Assembly (NCBI GenBank): GCA_009746045.1
Contig: RPFO01000246.1
Location: forward strand, 367,001 to 431,000
Direction of reading: 5' to 3'
From: Mesostigma viride
Lineage: Eukaryota; Streptophyta; Mesostigmatophyceae; Mesostigmatales; Mesostigmataceae
DNA length: 64,000 nt
The translations under genes and the position numbers were made by a program. Positions 38,145 to 49,799 of this stretch are shown here, piece after piece. How positions within the stretch are numbered: the first letter of the stretch is position 1; every line of letters starts with the position of its first letter. The notes under the pieces were generated by a model. That model had not been told where the DNA came from. It did no database searches and worked only from the letters and a program-made list of their open reading frames with translations.

Positions 38145-38371
38145 TTGCATCACTCCCCGGAAAGGAGAACTTTTGCGGATGACTGTAGGTGTAAGTTGGC
38201 GATGCCATGGTAACCGGAGACGTCCGTCCTGTAGTCAGCGAAAGTTGGTGCGAGAGGTCCCCAGTTCGATTCCGGTCGGATTCATTTGCAGATCGCGTTT
38301 TTCCGCGTTTTCCGCGGCCCGGCACTGAACGCAAATGGTTTTCACCTTTGCGGAGTGCCTGATCAGAAAAT
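38145..38371 (+). mobile_element. tRNA-derived SINE-like repeat, copy 1
   Basis: Starts TTGCATCACTCCCCGGAAAG and ends near GATCAGAAAAT. It contains TTGGTGCGAGAGGTCCCC followed by the Pol III B-box GTTCGATTCC (38264-38273). The GGTGCGAGAGGTCCC part matches the 3' half of tRNA-Pro. The anticodon arm and T-stem are degenerate, so this is not a working tRNA. Confidence 0.7.
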
Positions 38372-38558
38372 ACTAGTACACAAATTACGTAATTTATATC
38401 AAGGAGACAATGTATAACCTCTTGTCCCTGCAGGGCGGCCCTAAGTAAGTAAGTGAGTACTAGTGCGTGTCATGCGCGCAAAGGCATGCCACGGAGTACT
38501 ATGCTAATCTCATTAGAAAAATAATTACACAAAAGTTTAAACAAATAGGGCAAATAGT

Positions 38559-38778
38559 TGCATCACTCCCCGGAAAGGAGAACTTTTGCGGATGACTGTA
38601 GGTGTCAGTTGGCGATGCCTTAGGATCGATCCGGAGACGTTCGTCCTATAGTCAGCAACATTGGTGCGAGAGGTCCCCAGTTCGATTCCGGCCTGGATTT
38701 ATTTGCAGATCGCGTTTTCCGCGGACCGGCACTGAACGCAAATGGTTTTCACCTTTGCGGCGTGCCAAATCAGAAAAT
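38559..38778 (+). mobile_element. tRNA-derived SINE-like repeat, copy 2
   Basis: A second copy in the same orientation, colinear with copy 1 over its whole length with scattered substitutions and small indels. B-box GTTCGATTCC is at 38680-38689. It ends directly against the LINE fragment that follows. Confidence 0.7.
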
Positions 38779-39610
38779 AGGGCGGCCCTGTGGTAGCTGC
38801 GGGCAGGCCTTGGACCCCACTGGGACCCACTACCTGTCATTCGATCATGGGTGGCAGCCAACAGAATCAGAATTGCAGAATTGGTACTTATACTTGCACA
38901 CGGTCCTCCTGACGGTGGTGCTTACATGGTCCGGTCCGTTTTCCCCCAAGCGAACATCCGGTCTTAGGATGCGGATGGCGCGGCTTTCTACTCCCCCAAC
39001 CACCGATCGACCTGACATCGTGGTTCTGGACTTTGTGGAGGCGGCCGGCCGCACTTGCTCATTGACATACTACGTTTCTGTGGCTCGTCCCTTGGCTCTT
39101 AGCCATGTGGTTGGGCATGCAAACCAGGCGGCGGGCTTCACGGCGGATCGGGCTGAGCGGGCCAAGCTCACGGCCTATGGCGACGTCGAGCACCACTGTG
39201 TGGTGCCCTTTGTTTTGAAGGAGTTCGGGGCCATGGGGACCCTGATCGACCCGGCCGGCTCCGGGAGTGCTGTCGGCTGGCTCCGGGAGGACCGCCTGCA
39301 CCTGGAGTGCCAGCGGGCCCCTTGGTCGGCGCGGACCTGGACGGTCGTACTAGCTGGCGCCAACGCCTTTCGGTTGCGCTTAGGTACCCGGACTATGGCT
39401 GACATCTTGCTCCGCCGCCGGCACGCGGGCTGACTTTGCGGCGCAGCACGGTTATTAGGCTGATTTACTTCATTCCGCGGTGTGGATATTGAGTGTCTCA
39501 TGCCGGCTGTAGTTATTTTGTCGTGGTATCTCTGGTTAGCGTTGGCATTGTTTATTGTTCATTGGGTGCCTTCACTCTCAGTGATGCCGACTGGAACGCC
39601 GAGGACGTCC
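38779..39610 (+). mobile_element. 5'-truncated LINE, 3' end with C-terminal ORF
   Basis: An open frame to 39433 encodes a C-terminal segment typical of non-LTR retrotransposon polyproteins: a zinc-knuckle-like CGSCGQALDPTGTHYLSF, then RPDIVVLDFVE, YYVSVARP, RAERAKLTAYG and VPFVLKEFGAMG, ending with TGA. Reverse transcriptase motifs are missing, consistent with 5' truncation on insertion. The 3' tail up to about 39610 is shared with two other copies in the window. Confidence 0.8.
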
Positions 39611-39699
39611 AACCCACGGAGACGTTCGTTCCAGCTCAGGAGCTGTGGTGGAAAAACCGAACAATCACCCTGGGGCGAGCACACCCCGCCTTTGGCGAG

Positions 39700-40640
39700 C
39701 CAGGGTCAGCTCGAGGTTGATGTCAGCTAGCCACGGCCCTATAGCTGCAGGGCCCGGAAGGGCGGCGTTGGTTTCCAGCACTTTGCCCATGAGGTAGATG
39801 TCGTCGAGGTATGCCAGTGTACGGCATCAGTTAACCGCCCGGGGTGAGCGGCCGCATGCCGGACCGCGCCGGAGGCAAACCTTCGAGGGGGGCGGCAAAG
39901 TACAGGGGCCCCAGGGGGTCGCCTTGCTGGGTGCCAGACCTTGACGGCAATTAGTCGGCGCGCGTGCTGTCCTCCATATAAATTAGTGGAGTGCTGCCGG
40001 CTCCGGGAGGCCGGACCATGCACCTCTCAGTGAGTGGACCTGGAGGGCCAGCGGGCCCCTTGGTCAGTGCGGACCTGGACATCGTATTGGCCCAACGCCT
40101 TTCTTTCGGTAGCGATTACCCAGGCTATGGCTGACATCTTGCTCCGCCGCACACGAGCTGGCTTTGCGGCGCAGCACGGTTGTTAGGCTGTTTTACTTCA
40201 TTCCGTGGTGTGGATCGAGTGTCCCACTGCCGGCTGTATCATGTTTTGTCGTGGTATCCAATTGCTAGCGTTTGCTTTGTTTATTTTTACGTGGGTGTCT
40301 TTACTCTGATGTATAAGTAATTATTTAGTAGTATTGTAATTTATATTGTAAACCAGTTGAACCAGCTAGCTGGCTGTAGCGCCGCGACACAACGGTCCAA
40401 GCATACGTACAGGTACGTCCTCCAAGTGCTTCACAATGTACCGGCCGCCGCAAACATGCATGTGCGGGATGCAGCTAGGCTGTTGAAGGCGTTGTGGCAG
40501 ACGACCTTGACGGACAACCGCGTGGGTGGGGTCACTGCATGGGTCTCAAGATATATGCCTGCACGGCCGGAATGGATGATGACATCGGCCCGGATTAAAT
40601 GGTCGCCACCCCCAGCCGTGGGCGGCCACACGGAGCCGTC
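39700..40640 (-). pseudogene. Decayed LINE reverse transcriptase, split by a second LINE tail
   Basis: On the minus strand three RT motifs occur in order: VKVVCHNAFNSL (motif A with the catalytic Asp lost) at about 40480-40530, GTQQGDPLGPLYF (motif B) at about 39900-39945, and AYLDDIYLMGK (motif C) at about 39780-39815. There are stops and at least one frameshift between B and C. A plus-strand LINE 3' tail (about 40020-40330) lies between A and B. Confidence 0.75.
40020..40330 (+). mobile_element. LINE 3' tail, second copy
   Basis: Colinear with 39300-39610: CCAGCGGGCCCCTTGGTC, ATGGCTGACATCTTGCTCC and TTTGCGGCGCAGCACGGTT all recur, with indels. It sits inside the minus-strand RT fragment. 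Confidence 0.75.
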
Positions 40641-41028
40641 TCCGGCCCACCGCGAGGCCGGGGGGGGGTAGAAAAATTCAAGCCGAGCTCGGGCCGGCTT
40701 TTTGGCGGCAAATCACTTTGCCCATGCGCACCAGCTTGCAGAGCACAGGTCTCGCTGCATGCGATCGCCTTGCCCACGTGCGGGGGATGGCAACTGGTAT
40801 ACAGTGACCCTTGAGTATGAACCAGGATTGGCGCGCGCCCGCAAGCCGGCACAACGGTCCGAGCCCCGCCAAAATGTAGCCTCGTAAGAAGGACCCGAAA
40901 AGTGGCGCGAAATGCGATTTTTGGTGTGTGCGTGCACGACGGTTCGACCGAATTTCCACCGACAGGCATGGCGGCCTGGCAGGCTACCGTGAGCGAATAA
41001 AAATGCAGTATAGAGGCTGGAAATTTTA
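40641..41028. other. No gene recognised
   Basis: GC-rich sequence on the border of the LINE graveyard. Open frames on both strands are short and unlike known families. Confidence 0.4.
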
Positions 41029-44000
41029 GTGTATGCTCCTACGGTCATATATTACTTGCCATTATTTTTTTTCGCCTCTAATTCTGCGGAATCCTTCGGC
41101 ATTTTGGCGTCATTCACAGGTGGGTGCCTGTTTTGTCGCCGATTTTCTCTCGACCCCATCAACCTGCAGCAAAAAATTTTCCCGATGAAAGTGGCCCCGA
41201 CCTCTGGTTTTTAACCCTAATCGACGCATTTTTTAGTTTTAAAGGCCTTGACCGAAGCACTTTTTTCATTACCGCTTCAGTTTGCTTTAAATTAGCTGCC
41301 GCGATTTTTTATCCCACTTCAAGGCTGCGCCAGGCGTCGCAGACCCCTAATTCGTTTTTAACTGCTTATGTGCCCAATATCGTGTCTTTTGCAGGCGTTC
41401 TTGCCGTCAAAGACGCCATGGCGTCAGGGGCTAAAACGGACCTCCGCACATGCGTTAACTGCGGCGAGCATGTCAATGCATGCCGCCAGCAATTTTTGCT
41501 GCCGCGTCTGTGACACGGACATGCGATGCAAGACCGTTGTCGACGTGACGGAGTGGTATGTGCACATTCAGGGGCGAATTTATTCGCTGTTGAAACCTCG
41601 GCCGGTTGCAGACAAGTATTTCACCATTTCCCCTTTCCCTGAGTCTCTCTTTTCCGTCATGTTTTCAACTTACGGAAAGCGCGTCAGCATCAGTGAGCGA
41701 CAGTATGATGGCGAGCCGTTTGCTCGCATCAGGGCTGTGCGGCTTATTCTAGAGACAAGCGATATCAAGCAGATTTTGCACCCGGACGTGAGGGAGGGGC
41801 CGTGCTGGGGTGGGAATAAGCTGCTGTCGGCTGGCAGCCTTGCTGCAGTCATGCCGCCAATGAAGCTGATTTGGACGCAGACAGGGCAAGGGGTTACGAA
41901 GCTTTTGCTTCGTTTTAGTTGGTGCGTCCTCAACAACGTGGGCATTGTGCTCATGGCAAGGGATCATGACATGGCTGACCTAAGTTGTGGCCAACAAGGT
42001 GGGTGGCAGGGAAAACCCCATTGCCATGGGTGCATTCCTTCGGCGCCTGACTGCTGCACGTGCTCTCAGTGGAGGTCAACAAACCCACTGCATACGTACC
42101 CACCATCCCACCTGCGCTCGTGCAATCTGCCCTTAAGCATTTCAAGGACATCCCTGTGCATGAGAACTATTGCCGGTTTGTTGAGCTCTAGGCAGCCATT
42201 CCGTGAGAGCGGTGAGAGCAGCAACCGCCAGGCTAGGCCAGCCACCCGTGCTGCCACACAGGCGGCAAACACTCATGCACAACAAGCTGCCACCCGTGCT
42301 GCCACACAGGCGGCAAACACTAATGCACAACAAGCTGCCCCCCCTGCCAACACTCAAGCTGTATACGCCACCCATGATGACACCCTGACTGATGAGCAGA
42401 GGGCGTCATTGACACCCTCGAATTCAGGCAGTTCAGGCTGAGCTTGCTTGCCAAGGGCAAGGGCAAATGGGCCAATGACTACGCGTGGTGTCGCCAGCGC
42501 CATGCATGCAGCGAAACAACCCAAGCCTCCCTTCTCGATAGGTATGTGTGATTTGCTTTCTCACTGCTATACTACTGTGCAATGCCTGTGTCCTTGTGCC
42601 TATGATGCGCATGCCCGCGTATGTGTGCAGAATGCGGGCAACCTAAGCACCGGGCCCATGGCCAACCTCCACAGTGTCAGGGGTGCGGGGGGGTTGTTTG
42701 TGAAAAAGACAACACCGCTACTCACATGCTCAGCACCCCCCACTCCTAATGCCACTCACAAGGAGGCAGAGCCACGCGCCGTCACTAAGCTGCAAGCTAG
42801 AATTGCTGTCCTCACCAAAGAGAGGGATGAGGCAAGAGCTCAAGCTGACAGACTAGCTGAGGAAGTGCAATTAACCCCTAAATGGTCTGGCTGCCGATTT
42901 TCCGCCTAAAACTGAGTTACAGCCGACACGTCGGCCCCTTCTCGGGGGACCAAATGCCGCGAAAACTATTGAGAATTAGGAAACGTTTAGCTGAGAAGAT
43001 CGAAAGTTTATAATTTTCCTCACAGCATGGTACTAGGGTTTGCATACTTCTGACAAAGTTATAGAGGTGTTCTGGCCGGTCAAAGTACAAGGGGTCAGGG
43101 TACTTTTTCACGTACAACGTGCATTCCGGAAAACGACGACCTGGCCATGGCGGCTTGCGCCCACGCATGGCATTTACGTTTTCGATCGAATTTTCTGACC
43201 AAACTCAGGAAATTGATTTTATACGTCCTAAAGATGATACAGGCCAATTTTTGGTTCGCGGGAATGCCATTTGATAGGTGTCGGCAGCGTTCTTGCTGGA
43301 AAAAACTGCGATCAGGCCGGACGATAGAAACGTTGACAGCAATACCTTTCCGGCGTATTTTAAAGGATATATTAGTTTCTTTGTACTTTTTATGATACAT
43401 AGTAGTCGTAAACGTGCAAGGGTGGCCAGAAATCGCCCAATCCAGCGACCATGCTGCACAACTTTGGTGTGCCGAAATGCGCCATTTTGCGGCCACCGCC
43501 TGGGCCAAGGTAACGCCATCCATGCCTGGTAAAGCTTAAGCATCGTTTTCCTATCGATGTTTGACGTTTATATATACGTTCTAGCTTGTGTAGCACATTC
43601 TTTTTGCATTATTCATGCTCTTTCTTGACCCTGGCCTGGCCCCTTTCTAAAACACCCTTCTTAGATGCTTCCCTCAATCAGTTGACCTGCCACAGGGTGA
43701 TGGGGATAAGTTTTAGAGGCTGTATGGGTTTGAATACCTCCATATATGTTTGTTATACATTTCCCACACACATATTGCATGAGTGTGAGGCAGTTGGCTG
43801 GTCTCTGTGGCATCATCAAGCATGTAACCGGTGAGTAGAAGCTTCCCATTGTCAGCATGTGCCACCAGGTGTGCTGGCCATCACCTGGCAAGCTATAGCA
43901 GCTTAGGCCTAGTTTATCCTTGCTAGGGCAACCTGAAATAGGCTTAAAATCACTAGTTTGTTGGTGGCTGCCTCCTAGAATGCATGCCTTGCGTAGGGTA

Positions 44001-46740
44001 TCCGTACCACGTTACCTACGTGCATGGACAAGGTGGCACCTGCACATAGGTGCCATGTAAGGGCAGTGTGATGATGCAGTTATGTTTCCCCATCATTGTG
44101 GAAGGGAAATGTATTGTGTGGCATGGTTGGGGGCCATATTAGTAGGTATTAGTAGGTACTATGCCCACTCCTACCCCCTTGGTTGCTTTTTACCAACGGT
44201 ACCCCTATGGGCTGTACTGGGTGTAACTGCTGGTATACCCACCCAAATGATGACCCCAATGGCTCAAACTGTTCAGCAACTAATTGTTTATCATCCCTGA
44301 AGTGGTAGGTGCCTACTAGCTCTTACAACATAATTCAAAATGCACATTCTACCAAAAATGAAAACGCTCGTCTTGACCCCCCTGACTTTGACGGCAGTTA
44401 TACATGGCCTACCCTGCATATATGTAAGGTTGTGATATACCAACCCGAAGGGCAACTCATGGACATGCTTGGCCCCCAAGGACAGCCATTGGATATGGGT
44501 GGGTTGGATGGCATCTGGTTTGCAAAATTGTGAAGTTACAGCCGATGCATCGGCAGTATTTCTGCCCATTTAGGGGTTAAGGTTGCAGCAACTTGTGGTG
44601 CATGCAGTCAAGGACTCGGGCATGGTGCAGAGTGGCACCACGTACAAGGGCATCCTTAATGCTGGCAAGGGCAATCGCAAGAGTATGGAGGCCACTGTGC
44701 CCAAGAGGGCTAAGAAGAGGGGTGTTGGCTTTGCAGAAACTGCTGACAAGACACCTGGTAGGCAGGCCATGCAGGCGATTTGTGGAGGATGTGCAAAGGT
44801 TCTTGGATGCAAGGTATGATGGCGGCCAAGTGCAGGTGGATGCCTTGGTAGCGTATCTCGAGGCAAACCCCGAGGTAGCCAAAGCTGTGATTGAGCAGTT
44901 GGGCTATGCTGCCACGCTAGTCTAGCTGAGGAGATGAAGGCCCGCATGGAAGCTGCGTGGGAGCCCGAGTTGCTGCTGTGCCTCATCAAGAGGTTCAGAC
45001 TGAGTAGGAGAAATGTTCACCTGCTTAGGATGGCCCTCAGCCACACCTGCAGGATGAGGATAGGGGGGAGTGGGTACCACGGGAACTTGTTGAAGGCATG
45101 GTGGCCTTCCCCACTTGGCCCACCTATTACAGGTTGAAGGCCTTAGAAGATGAGATGGCTAAAGCTGCGGGGGTGGAGCAGAGTGAAGATGGTACCTTTG
45201 TTAGTGCCAGCCTAGAGGTGGGAGTCATTGAGCGGCCATCATGCACATAGAGAAGGTGTGCGAAGTGCAGCTGGGCCTGGCGGGTGGGTTTGATATTCCG
45301 AGATCCAGCCGGTAGATGGAGCCCACCTCACCCGTGGTACCAGTCAAGCCACCATTGTTGCCAACATCACACCGAGCGATCCGCAGTTGAAGCTCAAGGT
45401 GAAGGCCCAGTCACCGTTTGGTTTGTGCGCAGTGGCTGTGTACAAGGGCTGTGATAGCAAGCACGATGTGTTGCAGGGTGCCTTCACGCGTGTGTTAGGG
45501 GAGTTGGACACAATCAACAAGAACCATGGCATTTTTCGGCCAGGACTCGATCTGCTAGGTTGGTGCCGTTGACAAGGGTGGTGGGGGGGGGAGACAAGCA
45601 TTATGTCAACGCTGAAAGGGGGCAGAGCACATGCGCGCACACCTTCCCATGCAACAAATGCCTCTGCCCCAAGGCCAAGTTCGGCTATACCTGGAAGAGT
45701 CCAAGGCCTATCCCCTGCGCACAACCGCCCTATCATGCCAGCTGGCCCATGTCTGGGATGTGAAAAAGCAAGGCCCCTTTAATTAAGTGCAAGGGATGCA
45801 ACGTCACGTTCACCACGCAGGCCCAACTTAATTGCCAACACAAGGCCCAGCCCTACCAAGGCTGCTGCACATGCCCTAGATCACTATGGCCAGCGGTGGG
45901 GTTGCACCCCCATTCTTCCCATCGAGCATGATGACCACCCTGATTGCATCCTCCACGTACCAGGCTCCTGCTCAACGTCGTGTGCTCCCTGGTTGACCAC
46001 ACCCTCCTGGCAAACTTGCTGAAAAGCCAGCAGGAGGAGGAGATGCTCAAAACGCTGCACGAGGAGTGTGGGGTGTACATCAAGGCCAAGCATGTGAAGG
46101 CTACCTCCAAGAGTGGCAATGCCAGAGCCCCTGAGAAGCCCACCATCATAGGCAGGGAGGCACTCTCTTTGCTAGAGAAATTCGATGTATGCGTGGACAA
46201 GTTGGGGGAGGGTCTCCCACCTGGGAAGGGTGAGGCCATTTCACTTAAGTAGTTAAGCCTGGGAGTCTACGCGAAGCCTGTGGGTCACCCTCTCTGATCC
46301 GGATTTCAAGGATGATGGCCCCGGGGGAGCCAACCGGGCACACAAGGCTAGTGAGGTGCAGGAGCAGGCAGAACTTTTCTTCAGCGCCTTCTTGCACATT
46401 GCCACACCTGAGGCTGTCACAACGTACATGCACGACCTTGTTTGCCACATCCCCTCCCAGGTCCTCAAAATTGGGGACCTGCGCCTCTACTCTCAGGAGG
46501 GGCTGGAACACATGCACCACATGCGCAAGGAGGACACCAAGCGCTGCACCAACCACCGTTCAAGCTGGGCCGTGATGCCAAGGGCAAGGGTATGGGGGTG
46601 TCCATGTTGACGCAGGGCATGAAGGCTGACAAAGTCAGGCAGAAATCGTGCAGGGAGGTGCCACTACCTCTTAGCGATACCGAGATGAGGGCGCGCAAAC
46701 GCATCAATGCCATGCCGCCTGTTGAGTAATTTGCAGCTAC
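41029..46740 (+). pseudogene. Broken coding region of unknown family, probably mobile-element derived
   Basis: Segments of good plus-strand coding sequence follow one another but need frame changes or splicing to join. They include a Cys-rich start (RTCVNCGEHVNACRQQF, then CCRVCDTDMRC after an apparent one-base shift in a T5 run), WYVHIQGRIYSLLKP, a possible intron at 42542-42628, a coiled coil (ARIAVLTKERDEARAQADRL), TWPTYYRLKALEDEM, HYVNAERGQSTCAHTFPCNK, NVVCSLVDHTLLANLLKSQQ, and LVCHIPSQVLKIGDLRLYSQ near the end. I recognise no family. The late segments are reminiscent of large transposase-like proteins found in repeat families, but that is weak. The region is interrupted by the TTAA element at 42875-44576. 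Confidence 0.55.
42875..44576. mobile_element. 1702-bp piggyBac-type non-autonomous element
   Basis: Flanked by TTAA on both sides (42871-42874 and 44577-44580). Terminal inverted repeats are CCCCTAAATGG at the left and CCATTTAGGGG at the right. Both subterminal regions carry CTGCCGAT and GTTACAGCCGA motifs. TTAA target duplication with ends starting CCC is the hallmark of piggyBac elements. No transposase frame was found inside. Removing the element and one TTAA rejoins the host frame (GTG CAA TTA then AGG TTG CAG) without a shift. Confidence 0.88.
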
Positions 46741-47090
46741 AATGTTGGCATGCTGCATGGGTGTACGTGTAAAATGACCTTTCTAGCCCATGCGACAGCT
46801 GCCAATATTATTTTCAGCAAGCTCCTCCGTGAGATCGATTGCGTGAGCATCCACATGGCCACATGTGCATATTGTCAGCTGTGCCCAGCCAGTGTTTATA
46901 TCGATGAACTTTTGTGTGTGGCTCCTGGAGGTTGTGTTTTATCACTTGTGAATGGTTTTCATGTTTTAATGAGTAATCTAATTTGGAGCTGACCATGTAT
47001 TCCACAATGGCAGTTTCGCATCCATGGGTATAGTAAGCATTTGCAGTGGAAACTGGCAGGTATGGCGTTGATAACTCTACCAAATAGAAT

Positions 47091-47600
47091 ATGATGGGCC
47101 TGAGTTTTTGTGGAATGTCTAAAATAATGATGGCAAAGGTGCATGCAAGTTTCCAGCCTCAACAGAGCACATCTTGTATGGAAACTGCAATGAAATGTGT
47201 TGAAAATTGCGAAATAGGTGCATTTTTGGTAACATTTGTGAGCAAACTGACATCAAATAAACCATGATGGGCCTGAATTTTTGTGGAATGTCTAAAATAA
47301 TAATGGCAAAGGTGCATGCAAGTTTCCAGCCTCAACTGAGCACATCTTGTATGGAAGCTGCCATGAAATGTGATGAAAAATACGAAAAACGTGCATTTTT
47401 TGTAACATTTGTGAGCAAACTGACATCAAATACCATATGATGGACCTGAACTTTTGTGGGATGTCTAGAATAATGATGTTTAAGATGTCTGCAAGTTTCC
47501 AGCCTCAACGGAGCACATCTTGTATGGAAACTGCCATGAAATGTGATGAAAAATACGAAAAACGCACATTTTTGCTAGCATTTGGTGGCATTTTGTCACC
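47091..47600. repeat. About 175-bp tandem repeat, 3 copies
   Basis: Three imperfect copies begin near 47091, 47264 and 47441. They share TGTGGAATGTCTAAAATAAT, GCAAGTTTCCAGCCTCAAC and GAGCACATCTTGTATGGAA. They follow the broken coding region directly and may be the terminal part of that element. Confidence 0.88.
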
Positions 47601-47639
47601 AAATGCGGTTAATTGGATGACCATCAGATCTTGTGTACA

Positions 47640-47890
47640 GTAATTAGTCATGAGTATCAACTTACTTGCAAACAGCCAGGTCAAGAACTCTTCATTTGCA
47701 TATTAGAATGTATTTGTTTATATTAAAATCCTGAAAAATGCTAAAAATAGACATGCCAAAAATAGGTCAGCTGAGGTCCGGTAGGTCCAGAAAGTTGCAA
47801 TCCTTCTACTAGTGTCCTGAAGATGCTACCTACCAAGATCTAGCATGTTTCGACTACAACTGCATCGTGCAGGAGTAATAAGGCTACTTT
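47640..47890. other. AT-rich spacer, nothing recognised
   Basis: AT-rich sequence between the 175-bp repeats and the next LINE fragment. No coding potential seen. Confidence 0.4.
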
Positions 47891-47899
47891 TTGGCACTT

Positions 47900-49450
47900 T
47901 CAGACCGTTGTCTCGCGCGCAGCGCTCAGGGGGGGACGTGACCTGGGCACCGCGGCCGCCAGCTCGGCGAGGGTGTCAAAGAGAAGGTCCTCACCTCCGC
48001 GTGCCCCACCCGGCACCGGGCCTCCAAGTGCTCGTATAGCGCCAGCCCGATGGCCCCGTACGTGGAGGCGGAAGCCCGCGGTAGTTCACGTAGCACCTCC
48101 AACCAAGAGAGTGCTCAGTCATGGTCCAGCCTAGTAGTAGGCTCCAGCAGTAGGGGCGCCGGCAGGGGGGCGGTCAGGCGCACAGGGATCGCTGAAACCC
48201 AGCCAGGCTCCGCGGCCCACGGGGTAGCTCAGAGCCTCTAGCGCTGCTACTAGGCCGGTAGCTATATATACTATAATAAAGATTCTAATACTGATTTGTG
48301 AATATGACATATATATCAGAAGATTTTTTATAATATTTATACATACAAGATCTTTGAGGCCGGCGTCGGCGAGGCGTTCCCTGACCTTCTTGCGTGGACA
48401 GCAGCCGGCTCAGTGCCGGCCTGCTACGGCGAACCCACTCAACAGTCTCTAGCTCCTCAGTTTCTCATCATGGAGGATGGGACGTTCGCCGCTCGAGGTC
48501 ACCTCCCGCATGTACGGGGACCCCGGCAGCAAGGCGACCCCCTCAGCCCCTTTTACCTGTCAGCACCGCTGCACCAGGCTCTCCAAGGTGTCCACGCCAT
48601 GCCCCGGCACCCGGATGTCGTCAGTTGCTCGCCTATTTATAATATGCCAGACTCGATATCCAATCGAAATCCAATCCTCGGCCCGGCCAACGCTGTACGT
48701 GGTTGCCGCCCTGGCTAGTGGCTGCGGCCCTTGAAGTGGCCATGGCCGGGCCATCCGACCTTCGGCTCACACTCCCCATTGATTAGTGTGCATGCAGGAC
48801 TTCTTTTCGCCCCATGAGGGGGACTGGCAGCTCTGGCTCGAATGACCCCGGCCGGCGCGGCTGATCCCCGGGGGGGCCGGCATTGGTTGGTGCTGGCGCG
48901 TGGTAGTTCTTCTGCCTGAATGGGCGTCCCTGTGGGTGACGGCCTGTCCGGCCGACGTCGAAGACGAGAGCTCCGGGCCATGCACCGTCGGTGGAACAGC
49001 GCACGTCGCACCCATGTCCCGTCGAGACTTGGTGGGCGCGCCTCACTGAGAACCCCCAGACCAAAGGGCTCCTCCTCTGTTTTTTTGCCTGCACGTACCG
49101 CGGGTGGTAACTTCACTGCCGCTCCGTGGCGCTCTCCCCCTGGCACCACTTGATGCACGGCTTGCCGCGGCTGGAGGGCCACGACGAGCGAGCGCGTTCA
49201 GGCCGCCTTGCAGGTGCTCCTCCCCGCGGCCCTAACAGCTGCCATGCAGTTCACTCCATATGCGCTTGGCCACGGTCCCACCCCTCAGTGCCGGCCATGC
49301 ACCCGGTCCCCTGCCGCATAATATGCCGGGCGGGTGTGGGCTCACGGCCCGCGTCGCTCGGCTTGCCCCCGCCGCCTTCCTTGGCTCAGTCTGACGTACT
49401 ATTGCTCATGCAGGCCTGGGCGGAGATCCGCCGGTATTAACTTGGTCCCC
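47900..49450 (+). pseudogene. Decayed LINE fragments including RT motif
   Basis: At about 48480-48620 the plus strand reads RGPRQQGDPLSPFYLSAPLH, the QGDPLSP being RT motif B of a non-LTR element. Surrounding GC-rich sequence has many stops. A minus-strand stretch near 47970-48060 (YGAIGLALYEHLEARCRVGH) also looks like LINE ORF2 debris. Boundaries are approximate. Confidence 0.6.
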
Positions 49451-49799
49451 AGGCTGCCAGCACCGTCAGCGCCAATGATCCCCGACTTGGTCACCCGGGC
49501 ATCCCCCCGTTCCCGTTCGTGCACTGAGGCTGTGCAGAATTCTTACCATGGCCAGGCCTCTCGGGATCCAGCACTGAGGTCTGAGGCCTTAATTCGACCT
49601 CGTCTGCCCCCACCCAGCCGGGCTGTCCACCGTCGCCTGCCCCTGCATGGGCACGCCCGGCGTGTCCAAGTGCTGTTGTCAGTCCTAGTGTCTTCCCTGC
49701 CTGCAGTTCATGAAATTAAACAACAAGAGACCTTAGACACGGGTATACTATACTACACTGTGCTGACTGGACGGGATGGACCGTCTGCATGCGAGCTTG

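Noticed and set aside
38220-38290. Possible tRNA gene
   Set aside because: It has a B-box and tRNA-Pro-like 3' half but only about 58 bases between the acceptor-like strands, no proper anticodon arm, and a mispaired T-stem. It recurs as part of a longer repeat.
38098-38334. Minus-strand frame containing NRTGDLSHQ
   Set aside because: This peptide is the antisense translation of the SINE B-box region, a common artefact.
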